The notes under the pieces are model-generated. The model worked only from the letters and a program-made list of their open reading frames with translations, had not been told where the DNA came from and ran no database searches. A DNA stretch of 54,457 bases from Paracoccaceae bacterium (lineage in GTDB: Bacteria; Pseudomonadota; Alphaproteobacteria; Rhodobacterales; Rhodobacteraceae), in NCBI GenBank assembly GCA_019634215.1, contig JAHQVS010000031.1, forward strand, positions 1 to 54,457, given 5' to 3'. This document shows positions 32,147-41,703 of the stretch, in pieces. The translations under genes were made by a program, and so were the position numbers. Position 1 is the first letter of the stretch, and each line of letters opens with the position of its first letter.

Positions 32147-35014
32147 ATGCCCCGCGATCTCGACGCCGACAGCCATATATTTTTGATCGACGGCTCTGGC
32201 TTCATCTTTCGCGCCTTCCATGCGCTGCCGCCTTTGACCCGCAAGTCAGATGGGTTGCCGGTGGGTGCGGTGGCCGGGTTTTGCAATATGCTATGGAAGA
32301 TGCTTTCCGGGATGAGCGAGGAGGACAAGCCGACGCACTTGGCGGTAATTTTCGACAAGGGCTCGATGTCGTTCCGAAATGAGATCTATCCGGCGTATAA
32401 GGCCCAGCGTCCGCCGCCCCCCGAGGACTTGGTCCCGCAATTTTCCTTGATCCGTGACGCGACTCGCGCCTTTGGCCTGCCGTGTGTGGAGCTGGAAGGG
32501 TATGAGGCTGACGATCTGATCGCGACTTACTCAGCGCAGGCAGTGCGGGCTGGGGCGCAAGTAACAGTTATCTCTTCGGATAAGGATCTCATGCAGCTGG
32601 TTGGCGATCGGGTAGATATGTTTGACCCGATGAAAGAGAAGCGAATTGGTGAGGCCGAGGTTGTCGAAAAATTTGGCGTATTGCCAAATAGGGTTGTCGA
32701 TGTGCAAGCGCTTGCTGGCGACTCGGTCGATAACGTGCCGGGCGCACCAGGGATTGGGGTAAAGACCGCCGCTCAGTTGATCGAGCAGTTCGGTGATTTA
32801 GATGCTTTGTTGGCCCGGGCGGAGGAGATTAAGCAGCCGAAACGGCGTCAGACCTTGATTGATCACGCTGACCAGATCCGAATTAGCCGCGATCTGGTCA
32901 GGCTCGACGTCTCGGCCCCCGCTCCTGAGAGCCTTGAGCAGTTTGAGCTGACTTCCCCCGATCCGGCGCCTTTGATCAGTTTTTTGAAAGAGATGGAGTT
33001 TCGAACCCTCACCCGCCGAATTGGTGAAGCTTTGGGGGCGAGGGTTGACGAGATTGAAGCCAGCGCGTCAGGGACTTTGCCGGGGGGTGATGTCAATGGA
33101 GGGGGCGCAGGTGTTGGTGCGGCTCCAGCGCTGACTGCGTCCGAGTTGCCAATTGACCCAGCCAATTATGAGATTGTCCGGGACGAAGAGGCGCTATCGC
33201 ACTGGATTACTGAGATTCGGGAGCGTGGCTGGGTCGCCGTGGATACTGAAACCACTTCGCTGGATGAAATGAAAGCTGAGCTGGTTGGTGTATGTTTGGC
33301 GGTTGAACCGGGCCGCGCCTGTTATATTCCGCTAGGCCACGTCACTGGTGAGGGAGACTTGCTGGGAGCGAAGGAGCACGCCGAGGGGCAATTACCTTTT
33401 CACGCCGTCTTGGAGGCATTGAAGCCGGTGCTTGAAGACCAAGCGGTGCTGAAGATCGGGCAGAACCTTAAGTATGATATGAAGGTGTTAGCCAATTACG
33501 GTATCGCTTTGGACCCAATCGACGACACCATGCTGCTCTCCTATGTGCTGGCGTCAGGCTTACGCAGCCATGGCATGGACAGGCTCTCAGACGAGTTGCT
33601 GGACCACCAGCCCATATCCATTAAAGATTTGATTGGCTCAGGCAAAAGCCAAATTACGTTTGATCGGGTGCCGATTGATAAGGCCGCAGCCTACGCGGCT
33701 GAGGACGCCGACGTTACTCTGAGGTTGCACAAGTTGATGAAGCCTCAGCTTATCCGGGATAGGCTCGCCACAGTATATGAGACTTTGGAGCGCCCCCTCG
33801 TGCCCGTTCTCGCGGCGATGGAGCGGGAGGGAATTCATGTCGATCGAGATCGGTTGTCACGCCTCTCGAACAGTTTCTCTCAGCGCATGGCTGGCTTGGA
33901 AGCTGATATACATGAGTTGGCTGGAGAGACGTTCAATGTCGGCTCGCCAAAACAACTTGGGGAAATCATGTTTGACCGACTCGGTCTGCAAGACTCCCGG
34001 GGCGGTTCGGGCAAGAAGACCAAAACCGGCGCCTACGCCACCGGGGCTGATGTCTTGGAGGAGCTGGCGGCGTTGGGGCATGATCTTCCAACGCGGGTTC
34101 TGGACTGGCGCCAGCTGTCTAAGTTGAAGGGCACCTATACGGATGCTCTTCAGGAGCATATAAATGCAGACACTGGGCGGGTGCACACCTCTTTTTCGAT
34201 GGCGGCAACCAGCACTGGGCGGCTGGCGTCGACGGACCCGAACTTGCAAAATATTCCGGTGCGGTCTGAAGAGGGGCGGCAGATCCGAGAAGCGTTTACG
34301 CCTGCAGCAGGCAAGACCCTTTTGTCGCTGGATTACAGCCAGATTGAGTTGCGCATCCTCGCTCATATCGCAGAGATTGAGCCTTTGCGGCAGGCGTTTC
34401 GTGATGGCCTGGACATTCACGCGATGACTGCGTCCGAGGTGTTTGGTGTGCCGATTGAGGGTATGGACCCGATGGTGCGCCGTCAGGCGAAGGCGATCAA
34501 TTTCGGGGTGATCTACGGCATCTCCGCCTATGGTCTTTCAAACAATCTGCGCATTCCACAGGGAGAGGCGAAAAAATTTATCGATGCGTATTTCGAGAAG
34601 TTCCCCGGCATTCGCGCCTATATGGACGCCACGGTCGCGCGTGCGAAAGAGGTTGGTTACGTGGAAACTTTGTTCGGGCGGCGCATTCATACACCAGAGA
34701 TCAATGTGAAAGGGCCACGTGGCGGTTTCGCTTGGCGTGCGGCTATCAATGCGCCGATCCAAGGCGCGGCGGCGGATATTATCCGGCGGGCGATGGTGCG
34801 TATTCCTGATGTGATATCAGCTAATAGGCTTCCGGCGCGCATGTTGCTGCAGGTTCATGACGAATTGTTGTTTGAGGTGGATGAAGGCGCTGTGGAAGAA
34901 GTCTCGGCGGTGCTGAAGGATGTGATGGAGAAAGCGTCTAAGCCGACGGTGGAATTGGCCATTCCCTTGACAGTTGATGCGGGTTGGGGCGGAAGCTGGG
35001 CTGAGGCGCACTAA
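32147..35014 (+). CDS. polA: DNA polymerase I
   Basis: A 955-residue three-domain family A polymerase. The 5'-3' exonuclease (residues ~10-290) has FLIDGSGFIFRA and VISSDKDLMQLV. The 3'-5' exonuclease (~330-530) keeps the DEDD set: VDTETTS near 365, NLKYDMKVL and YAAEDADVTL, so proofreading should be active. The polymerase domain has motif A LDYSQIELR (~728), motif B RRQAKAINFGVIYG and motif C QVHDELLFEV (~902). ATG 32147 has GGAG six bases upstream, preferred over TTG 32135. Works in repair and Okazaki-fragment maturation. Confidence 0.96.
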   Translation: MPRDLDADSHIFLIDGSGFIFRAFHALPPLTRKSDGLPVGAVAGFCNMLWKMLSGMSEEDKPTHLAVIFDKGSMSFRNEIYPAYKAQRPPPPEDLVPQFSLIRDATRAFGLPCVELEGYEADDLIATYSAQAVRAGAQVTVISSDKDLMQLVGDRVDMFDPMKEKRIGEAEVVEKFGVLPNRVVDVQALAGDSVDNVPGAPGIGVKTAAQLIEQFGDLDALLARAEEIKQPKRRQTLIDHADQIRISRDLVRLDVSAPAPESLEQFELTSPDPAPLISFLKEMEFRTLTRRIGEALGARVDEIEASASGTLPGGDVNGGGAGVGAAPALTASELPIDPANYEIVRDEEALSHWITEIRERGWVAVDTETTSLDEMKAELVGVCLAVEPGRACYIPLGHVTGEGDLLGAKEHAEGQLPFHAVLEALKPVLEDQAVLKIGQNLKYDMKVLANYGIALDPIDDTMLLSYVLASGLRSHGMDRLSDELLDHQPISIKDLIGSGKSQITFDRVPIDKAAAYAAEDADVTLRLHKLMKPQLIRDRLATVYETLERPLVPVLAAMEREGIHVDRDRLSRLSNSFSQRMAGLEADIHELAGETFNVGSPKQLGEIMFDRLGLQDSRGGSGKKTKTGAYATGADVLEELAALGHDLPTRVLDWRQLSKLKGTYTDALQEHINADTGRVHTSFSMAATSTGRLASTDPNLQNIPVRSEEGRQIREAFTPAAGKTLLSLDYSQIELRILAHIAEIEPLRQAFRDGLDIHAMTASEVFGVPIEGMDPMVRRQAKAINFGVIYGISAYGLSNNLRIPQGEAKKFIDAYFEKFPGIRAYMDATVARAKEVGYVETLFGRRIHTPEINVKGPRGGFAWRAAINAPIQGAAADIIRRAMVRIPDVISANRLPARMLLQVHDELLFEVDEGAVEEVSAVLKDVMEKASKPTVELAIPLTVDAGWGGSWAEAH

Positions 35015-35661
35015 CTCCTTGTAGCGAGTGAACCGCCACCTAAGCATGAGTCCCCAGTCTCATCGCAGGACAGCATTATTATGCTCGACAGAATTTCTGG
35101 ATTTAGATTTTAACATCCGAATATATTGCGTCTCTAAATTTTGCTTCATTTTATTTTGCATACAGCACGGACTATTAGATCGAACATTCAAATGAGGCAT
35201 TCCAAAACCTCTTTCGTGCGGAATTCGCCACATTTTCGCGTGTTTGTAACAAAGTTGGTTAAAGTGTCTCGCTTTGAGGCAGTTTTTTGCCGCATGGTCT
35301 ACATCCGATTGTAGGTCGGAAGCGGGGATTGGGCGCACCTTAAAGAAATTCTCTCACATCAAATGCATGGGCCAGTGACGGGTAGTTTCTGAGCTTAAAG
35401 CGAATTAGAAGCATAATGAGCACCTGGAACAGCTTAGAGTATTTCTACTCCAAGTGATGTGGGCTTTTGTTTCTATTGATATGAGAAGAAATTCTTCGCG
35501 TTCATTACTCTACTTCCAGCTATAACTTTGAGGTTATTGAGCAGGCTGCGGACAACTCGGCCCCTTAGCCCAGTAGGACAACGGCATAGGCGATAAGGCG
35601 GCCTGAATGGACCGATTATTGCCTGTGGAATTGAAAAGTGCAGGCAGTAGAGGGTGTTCTC
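35015..35661. other. long AT-rich intergenic region
   Basis: About 650 bases between polA and the SdrD-repeat gene, more AT-rich than both, with no reading frame that looks like a gene. It contains an 8-9 bp hairpin at 35433-35454 (CTTAGAGTA with a near-complement, TTTC loop) and a loose T-rich stretch after it. The length suits a regulated promoter, but I see no clear -35/-10. Confidence 0.5.
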
Positions 35662-38025
35662 ATGACTTGGCAGCGTTTTGGCGGACATTGGAGTAACGAT
35701 ACCGCAAAGGTCAAAGGTCGCGTTTGGAATGACGCCGATTGTGATGGCAAAGAGGATTATCACGAGGGCGGGCTGCGCAATGTGACCGTAGAATTGGTCA
35801 ATAAGGATGGGCACGTCGTCGCCAGGACCGAGACTGACCATTCTGGACGGTATGACTTCGACGTCCGTGCCGGGGAATATCAAATTCGGGTGCATCGGCC
35901 GGATGGCCAGTCATTCACCCAAGAGCAGGCGTCTGGCACGAATTGGCGCAATAACTCCAATGTTGATCACAATGGCGAAAGCGATTTCTTTTATGTCGGC
36001 CCAGGCAAAACTGTCTGTGAGATCGATGCTGGCGTAAAACCGGAGCCGAAGGGCTGGGTCATGGGTCGGGTGACCTATGATGATGATTGTGACAACACAG
36101 AATACAACACCAGCAAAAACGACAATCATCGCGACTATGACAGCGGCATTTGCGGCCTAAAGGTCAAGTTACTGGATCTAGATGGCAAGGTCGTTGCTAT
36201 TACAAGAACAGGCCGTGATGGCGGCTATCAATTCGATGTGCCAGCTGGCGAGTATCGCGTCCAATTCGAAAAACCTCACGGCAAGAAATTCGCTGAGAAG
36301 GATGTGGGCGTGGAGCATGCCGACTCCGATGCGAATGAATATGGGGTGACGGATGTCATTCGCGTTGAAGCGGGCCGCAAGCTGAATAACGTCGACGCTA
36401 GCCTCAAGGATAAGGGCGGCGACGTTAAGGGTCGCATATGGAACGATGAGGATTGCGACGGTAAAGAGGATCGCCGCGAGGAAGGCGCCGAAGGTGTGAA
36501 GGTCGAGCTGCTGACCAAGGATGGTCATGTCGTAGCCACCACGCACACCGGCCACAATGGCCGCTATCACTTCGAAGACGTCGACGCTGGCAAATACATG
36601 ATTCAGGTCACGCGCCCGGATGGCGCCAGCTTCACAGTTAAGGATGCACGCGGCACCAATTGGCGCAACGACTCGGACGTTAATGACCACGGCCTGACAG
36701 ATGTGTTCAATGTGCATTCCGGCAAAACCGTCAAGAACATCGACGCGGGTCTGAAGATCGAGGACACTGGTTCTTTGTCTGGCCGCTACTTCATTGATGA
36801 AAACTGTGATGGACTGGAGACTCCCGGCGAGGCCCCGGTTCGGTTCGCCACAATTACCTTGCTGGACTCGATTGGGAATCCTCTGCTCGATGAGAATGGC
36901 GAGAATATCACCACGTTGACCGACGAGAACGGCCGCTATCATTTCGATGACTTGGCGCCGGGCGAATATCGCGTGCTGTTCAGTAAATTGCCGCTTGAGG
37001 CCTTTGACTTCACCGCGAAGGATGTCGGTGGCGATGACGCTATTGATTCCGATGTTGATGGCGCAGGCCTAACCGATGGCGTTTTGGTCGAGTCCAACAA
37101 AGACACGGGCGACGTCGATGCTGGTTACAAATTGCCGGAGCCAGGGGCGATATCAGGCCGTTACTTCTGCGATGAAAACGCCAATGGCGTGGATGATGGT
37201 GAAGAGGGTGTGGCCGGCAAAACCGTCCAGCTGATTAATGATCTCGGCCAAGTTGTCGACACCGCGACGACGGCAACAGATGGCTCTTATCGCTTCGAAG
37301 ATGTCAGTGCTGGTGATTACACCGTGCGGTTTGAAAGCATCGAGGCTGAGGGCAAGAACTTCATCAAGCCGAATGTTGGCAATGATGACGGGGTCGATTC
37401 GGATGTGGTCAAGGCGACTGGCGAGACGGACACTGTCTCAGTGGAAGCCGGTAAAACCACCGATGACGTTGATGCTGGGGTGGTTCAGCCCTGTGTCACC
37501 GATGTGATCGACTTTGAAAACTTCCATGCAGGCGATATCGTCGATCAAATTGCACTCGACGGCGTCATGGTGTCGATCGATGTTCAGGGTGATGCGGTCC
37601 ATGACCCCAACAACCCTGACAATGACGCGATGATCTTTGACAGTTCCAATCCGACTGGCGACGATCCGGATCTGGCGACCCCGAACCAGGGCAACGTGTT
37701 GATCCTGACTGAAGACGACGATTCGACCGATCCGGATGATAACTCGCCCGGCGGCACGATCGATTTTGACTTCTCAGAAGATGTCAATGTCGACTCGCTG
37801 GTGCTAATCGATGTCAACGAAGGCACTCAGGTGATCGGCCGTGACTCGGATGGACAGGAAGTTGGTTCAGTGACGGTTGGCTCATTCGAAGATGGCCAGT
37901 TCGATACCATTCAACTGGACTTTGAAGACGTTCGCTCACTGGAGGTGGTTTTCACCGGCTCAGGCGCGGTGGACGACATCAAGATCGAGAAGTGCGTCGA
38001 TGAGGATATGATGCTGTATTACTAA
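35662..38025 (+). CDS. large SdrD-B-repeat surface/secreted protein
   Basis: 787 residues, very acidic. Five tandem SdrD-B-like (CNA-B/Prealbumin-like) domains of ~115 residues each have GRxWNDxDCDGKED starts, internal TxTGxNGRYxF and closing DVDAG motifs; their Asp-rich loops should bind calcium. A distinct C-terminal domain (~615-780) begins DFENFHAGDIV and contains NDAMIFDSSNPTGDDPDL, seen in some bacterial extracellular proteins. No signal peptide or membrane anchor is visible, so export, if any, would be by type I. ATG 35662 has AGAGGG seven bases upstream; the GTG at 35638 is less likely. Role in adhesion or matrix is an inference. Confidence 0.82.
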   Translation: MTWQRFGGHWSNDTAKVKGRVWNDADCDGKEDYHEGGLRNVTVELVNKDGHVVARTETDHSGRYDFDVRAGEYQIRVHRPDGQSFTQEQASGTNWRNNSNVDHNGESDFFYVGPGKTVCEIDAGVKPEPKGWVMGRVTYDDDCDNTEYNTSKNDNHRDYDSGICGLKVKLLDLDGKVVAITRTGRDGGYQFDVPAGEYRVQFEKPHGKKFAEKDVGVEHADSDANEYGVTDVIRVEAGRKLNNVDASLKDKGGDVKGRIWNDEDCDGKEDRREEGAEGVKVELLTKDGHVVATTHTGHNGRYHFEDVDAGKYMIQVTRPDGASFTVKDARGTNWRNDSDVNDHGLTDVFNVHSGKTVKNIDAGLKIEDTGSLSGRYFIDENCDGLETPGEAPVRFATITLLDSIGNPLLDENGENITTLTDENGRYHFDDLAPGEYRVLFSKLPLEAFDFTAKDVGGDDAIDSDVDGAGLTDGVLVESNKDTGDVDAGYKLPEPGAISGRYFCDENANGVDDGEEGVAGKTVQLINDLGQVVDTATTATDGSYRFEDVSAGDYTVRFESIEAEGKNFIKPNVGNDDGVDSDVVKATGETDTVSVEAGKTTDDVDAGVVQPCVTDVIDFENFHAGDIVDQIALDGVMVSIDVQGDAVHDPNNPDNDAMIFDSSNPTGDDPDLATPNQGNVLILTEDDDSTDPDDNSPGGTIDFDFSEDVNVDSLVLIDVNEGTQVIGRDSDGQEVGSVTVGSFEDGQFDTIQLDFEDVRSLEVVFTGSGAVDDIKIEKCVDEDMMLYY
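35707..37482 (+). repeat. five SdrD-B-like coding repeats
   Basis: Approximate units: 35707-36054, 36055-36413, 36421-36765, 36769-37128 and 37144-37482. Units 1 and 3 are most alike (both have VWND/IWND, GTNWRN and GKTV), suggesting duplication in pairs; units 4 and 5 have a shorter GRYF-DEN start. Repeat identity is at protein level and moderate at DNA level. Confidence 0.75.
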
Positions 38026-38090
38026 GCGGCGTCAGGACAAAGCTCGTGGGCTGCTTTTAGCGGCCCTCGGGGTGTTGCGAGCATTGGTGC

Positions 38091-38115
38091 TGTGACAAAC
38101 ATGACTGTTGTCACA
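38091..38115. promoter_or_regulatory. perfect 8-bp inverted repeat upstream of the phytase/esterase-like gene
   Basis: TGTGACAA (38091-38098) and TTGTCACA (38108-38115) are separated by nine bases, 50 bases before the ATG at 38166. The symmetry and position suggest an operator. It is not a CRP site (needs six bases between TGTGA and TCACA) nor a clean Pho box (needs direct repeats). Confidence 0.45.
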
Positions 38116-38165
38116 CGAATGTTGTTGAACTTCCGTAGCGTGGCGCCGCCAACAAGAGGGGCGTC

Positions 38166-40325
38166 ATGACAATTCGACATTTCCTATCCACGACAGTTAT
38201 CGCGGTCTTACTCTTCACACCGGTTCAGGCTGATGTATTCAACCGTATCGCCAGCTTCTCCACTGCGGAGAACAGTGAAGGCGGTGTGGAACAAGAGACA
38301 TCGGCGGAAATTATCACCACTACGCCGGACGGGATGACCTTGGTTTATTCCGACAGCCCATTGGGCGCGATCGGCATGATCGACATCACGAACCCAGCTG
38401 CGCCGAAACCCAAGGGGTCCATGCCGGTCGGCGGTGAGCCGACTGGGGTGACGGTGATTGGCGACACCGCCTTCACTGGCGTCAACACGTCCAAAAGCTA
38501 CACTGAGCCTTCTGGTAAGCTGGTGGCCATTGATCTTGGGAGCGGGGACGTGACCGCTTCTTGTGACCTCGCCGGACAGCCGGACTCAGTTGCTGCCGCG
38601 GCTGATGGCGCGTTTATAGCGGTGGCGATCGAGAACGAACGCGACGAGGATCTGGGTGATGGCGGGCTGCCGCAATTGCCAGGCGGTACGGTGCAGATTG
38701 TGCCCGTGAAGGATGGCGCGATGGATTGCGGCGCGATCATCACAGCCAATATGACCGGCCTCGCATTTGTCGCGCCAGAGGACCCGGAGCCGGAATTCGT
38801 CGATGTGAATAGCCAGGGGCAGATTGCAGTTACGCTGCAGGAGAACAATCACATTGTGATCCTGAACGCTGACGGCTCTGTCGAATCGCATTTTTCAGCG
38901 GGCGCGGTGAATCTGGAGAATGTCGATGTCGCCGAGGAGGGGGCGCTGACCTTTGACGGCAAGCAGCCAGCGCGGCTGCGAGAGCCTGACGCGGTGCAAT
39001 GGCTCGACAACGATCGCTTGGTGATCGCCAATGAAGGCGACTGGAACGGCGGCTCACGTGGCTTCACCATTTTCAGCAAGGATGGCGAGGAGCTGTTCGA
39101 GAGTGGGCTCGCGCTGGAGTATGAAGCGGCGATGCTGGGTCATTATCCGGAGAAGCGCTCGGGTAATAAGGGCGTGGAGCCGGAAGGCATAGAGGTCGGG
39201 ACTTTCGGGGACGATCGTTACCTGTTCGTGCTGCTGGAGCGCTCATCGCTGGTGGGCGTGTATAAGGACACTGGAGAAGCGCCAGAGTTCGTGCAGGCGT
39301 TGCCCTCGGGCGTGGGTCCGGAAGGTGCAGTGGCGATCCCATCGCGCGGACTGTTTGTCACCGCCAATGAGGTCGATTTCATTGAGGACGGCGGCGTGCG
39401 CGCGCATGTGATGATCTACCAGCTTCAGGACGCCGAGCCAGCTTATCCGCAGATCCGCTCAGTGATGGATGGGGGCCGTCCGATTGGTTGGGGCGCGCTC
39501 TCTGGTTTGGCCGCTGACCCGGAAGTCGTGGGTAAGCTCTATGCTGTCAGCGACAGCTTCTACGCCATGCAACCGTCGATTTTCGAGATTGATGCGACGC
39601 AGACCCCGGCGGTGATCACCCGCCGCATCACCGTCACCCGCAACGGCGCCCCGGCGCAATTGATGGATCTGGAGGGCGTTGTCGCCGATGGAGAAGGTGG
39701 TTTCTGGCTGGCGTCCGAGGGCCGTACCGACCGAATGATCCCACATGGGCTCTATCATGTGGATGGCGACGGTGAGATTAAACAATCAGTGGCGTTTCCG
39801 CCGGAGCTGTTGGCGGTGGAGAAACGCTTCGGGTCCGAAGGTGTCACCAAGGTCGGCGACACGTTGTGGATCGCGATCCAGCGGCAGTGGAAAGACGACC
39901 CCAAGCACTCGGTGAAGCTGCTGTCCTACAACATTGAGAGCAAGGAGTGGGGCGCGGTCCAATATCCGACTGAAGAGCCAGTGGAAAAGGGCTGGGTTGG
40001 TCTTTCAGAGATCACCGCCCATGGGGATTGGATGTATATCGTCGAGCGCGACAATCAGATTGGCGCGGCGGCGGCGGTCAAGCGGTTGTATCGGGTCGCG
40101 ATGGCTGACATGAAACCGGCGGCGCTCGACGGCAAGTTGCCGATGGTCAAGAAGGCGCTGATGCGCGACTTTCTGCCGGATATGGCTGGCCTGAATGGTT
40201 ATATTGTTGACAAGATCGAGGGCTTTGCAATTGACGCCTCCGGCACGGGCTATGCCGTCACTGACAATGATGGCGTCGATGACAGCTCTGGTGAGACGTT
40301 GTTCTTCAAGGCCGGTGAGTATTAA
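38166..40325 (+). CDS. secreted phytase/esterase-like beta-propeller protein
   Basis: 719 residues with a Sec signal peptide (cleavage after VQA). The N-terminal half (~25-370) is a repeated YVTN/choice-of-anchor-like propeller with DLGSGDV and PEGIEVGTFGDDRYLFVLLE; the C-terminal half (~420-715) matches the esterase-like activity of phytase family: GWGALSGLAADPEV, DLEGVVADGEGGFWLASEG and VDKIEGFAIDASGTGYAVTDND. Related proteins hydrolyse phosphate or carboxyl esters, but few have been assayed. No catalytic residue can be assigned by eye. A perfect inverted repeat lies upstream. Confidence 0.82.
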   Translation: MTIRHFLSTTVIAVLLFTPVQADVFNRIASFSTAENSEGGVEQETSAEIITTTPDGMTLVYSDSPLGAIGMIDITNPAAPKPKGSMPVGGEPTGVTVIGDTAFTGVNTSKSYTEPSGKLVAIDLGSGDVTASCDLAGQPDSVAAAADGAFIAVAIENERDEDLGDGGLPQLPGGTVQIVPVKDGAMDCGAIITANMTGLAFVAPEDPEPEFVDVNSQGQIAVTLQENNHIVILNADGSVESHFSAGAVNLENVDVAEEGALTFDGKQPARLREPDAVQWLDNDRLVIANEGDWNGGSRGFTIFSKDGEELFESGLALEYEAAMLGHYPEKRSGNKGVEPEGIEVGTFGDDRYLFVLLERSSLVGVYKDTGEAPEFVQALPSGVGPEGAVAIPSRGLFVTANEVDFIEDGGVRAHVMIYQLQDAEPAYPQIRSVMDGGRPIGWGALSGLAADPEVVGKLYAVSDSFYAMQPSIFEIDATQTPAVITRRITVTRNGAPAQLMDLEGVVADGEGGFWLASEGRTDRMIPHGLYHVDGDGEIKQSVAFPPELLAVEKRFGSEGVTKVGDTLWIAIQRQWKDDPKHSVKLLSYNIESKEWGAVQYPTEEPVEKGWVGLSEITAHGDWMYIVERDNQIGAAAAVKRLYRVAMADMKPAALDGKLPMVKKALMRDFLPDMAGLNGYIVDKIEGFAIDASGTGYAVTDNDGVDDSSGETLFFKAGEY

Positions 40326-40388
40326 TCCTGCCTTCTGAGAAACCGGCCGCTCCGGAAACAATCTGGGGTGGCTTAATTTTGAGGGCTG

Positions 40389-41531
40389 CTAATTGCTGCG
40401 GCCGCCGATCAAGTAGATTGCGGGGCCAGTGAATGTCGCGGCCACATACAACGCTGCGGTGACGATGTATACGCCTAGCGATAGCAGCAAAAACTCCCAC
40501 CCCCAGGGCCAGTCGAGCTGCGCCGCGACTGCGAGACCGGCAATAGTGACGGGGAAGTGCAGCACGTAGAACGGAAACACCGCACGTGATAGCTCAATAA
40601 GAAGTGGCCCCGGATGGTTGAGGTAGCGAGCGGCGAGGCCGGTGGCGGCCAGTAGCCAAGCCCAGGCGTTCAAGCCCTCGACAGTGGCGAAGGTAAGCGG
40701 AATCGCGCCATATGCCGGGGCCAGTTTAGCCGTCGCCCAGCCACCTTCGGCGAGCGCCAAGCCCACTTGTTGGGACTTCTCTAGCTCGATCACCAGCAAG
40801 GTGACCTCGGTAAGGAACAACAACACGCCAGCGCCGATGAGCCAGAAAGCATGTCGACCGCTCCAGGCCAGCACGTCTCTATGGCGGGCGCCGATGACGT
40901 AACCAGCGGCGAAAATCCCAAGATACCAGGGGAATTGATACCCATCGCCAGCAATCGCTGCGCCATATGGTTTGAAGATGATTGCGATCAATGTGACACC
41001 AGCAGCGAGCAGCAGCAAGAGCCAGGGCGCGCCCAAGCTGGAGGTGGTGAGGCGTTCGCGGAGTAGGTAGAGCGGCCAGCATAACAGGGTGTAGATTGCT
41101 AGATTCACAAGAAACCATAGATGCATCACCTGATGCAGCTCCGGTTCGGTCCACCACCTCAGCGCTAGCGGCCAAAACCCACCACCATAGCCTTGCATGT
41201 GGGCGATGACATAACCGGTGGCGAGATTGAGCAGGAAGGCTCCGAACAGCGCTGGGATCAGTAGGCGAGCCAACCGTGTGCCCATGAAGCGGCCTCCGAC
41301 CCCTCCCCGTGTCGCAAAATAGGTCCCGATCCCTGAAATTAGAAACAGCGAGGGGAGGCGCCAGGAGTGGCTGAAATAGATCCCTAGCGACAATAGCTCC
41401 CCGCCAAGCTGGTTATTGGCGAAACCATAGATGCGCGCGCCGAAATCCGCGAAGCCGACGGCGGCGTGGTGCCAAACCAGGAGCGCGAACAGCAGAATGC
41501 GTAGCCAATCGAGGTCGTATCGTCGCTCCAC
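40389..41531 (-). CDS. acyltransferase-3-family membrane protein (OpgC-like)
   Basis: 380 residues with about ten hydrophobic helices and the N-terminal DLDWLRILLFALLVWHHA motif (Arg and His) of the acyltransferase-3/OafB/OpgC family, which O-acylates envelope glycans, lipids or osmoregulated glucans. SGIGTYFATRGG after the second helix is also typical. The GTG start has AAGGAA upstream. Convergent with the phytase-like gene (63-bp gap); no clear partner gene identifies its substrate. Confidence 0.83.
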   Translation of the reverse strand: MERRYDLDWLRILLFALLVWHHAAVGFADFGARIYGFANNQLGGELLSLGIYFSHSWRLPSLFLISGIGTYFATRGGVGGRFMGTRLARLLIPALFGAFLLNLATGYVIAHMQGYGGGFWPLALRWWTEPELHQVMHLWFLVNLAIYTLLCWPLYLLRERLTTSSLGAPWLLLLLAAGVTLIAIIFKPYGAAIAGDGYQFPWYLGIFAAGYVIGARHRDVLAWSGRHAFWLIGAGVLLFLTEVTLLVIELEKSQQVGLALAEGGWATAKLAPAYGAIPLTFATVEGLNAWAWLLAATGLAARYLNHPGPLLIELSRAVFPFYVLHFPVTIAGLAVAAQLDWPWGWEFLLLSLGVYIVTAALYVAATFTGPAIYLIGGRSN

Positions 41532-41703
41532 GGAACACTTCCTTGATTATGAGTGCGGGGCGTTTGGGAAGATAGGGATCAATTCTGAGGTGATAAGACG
41601 CGTTGATAAGGGTTGATGTTCCGAGCCGCCGACAGTTTGGTTGGGGAAGAATGTGCGGCGGGGCGTTCCCGACGCTGTAATCGCTTATGGAAGGGATCGA
41701 CCT

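Noticed and set aside
35060-35338. 92-codon frame on the minus strand in the polA-SdrD spacer
   Set aside because: Unstructured composition, no ribosome site or recognisable motif; AT-rich spacer gives such frames by chance.
38091-38115. Pho box or CRP site upstream of the phytase-like gene
   Set aside because: The half-sites are inverted, not directly repeated as for PhoB, and the TGTGA/TCACA spacing is 15, not 6, so neither consensus fits.
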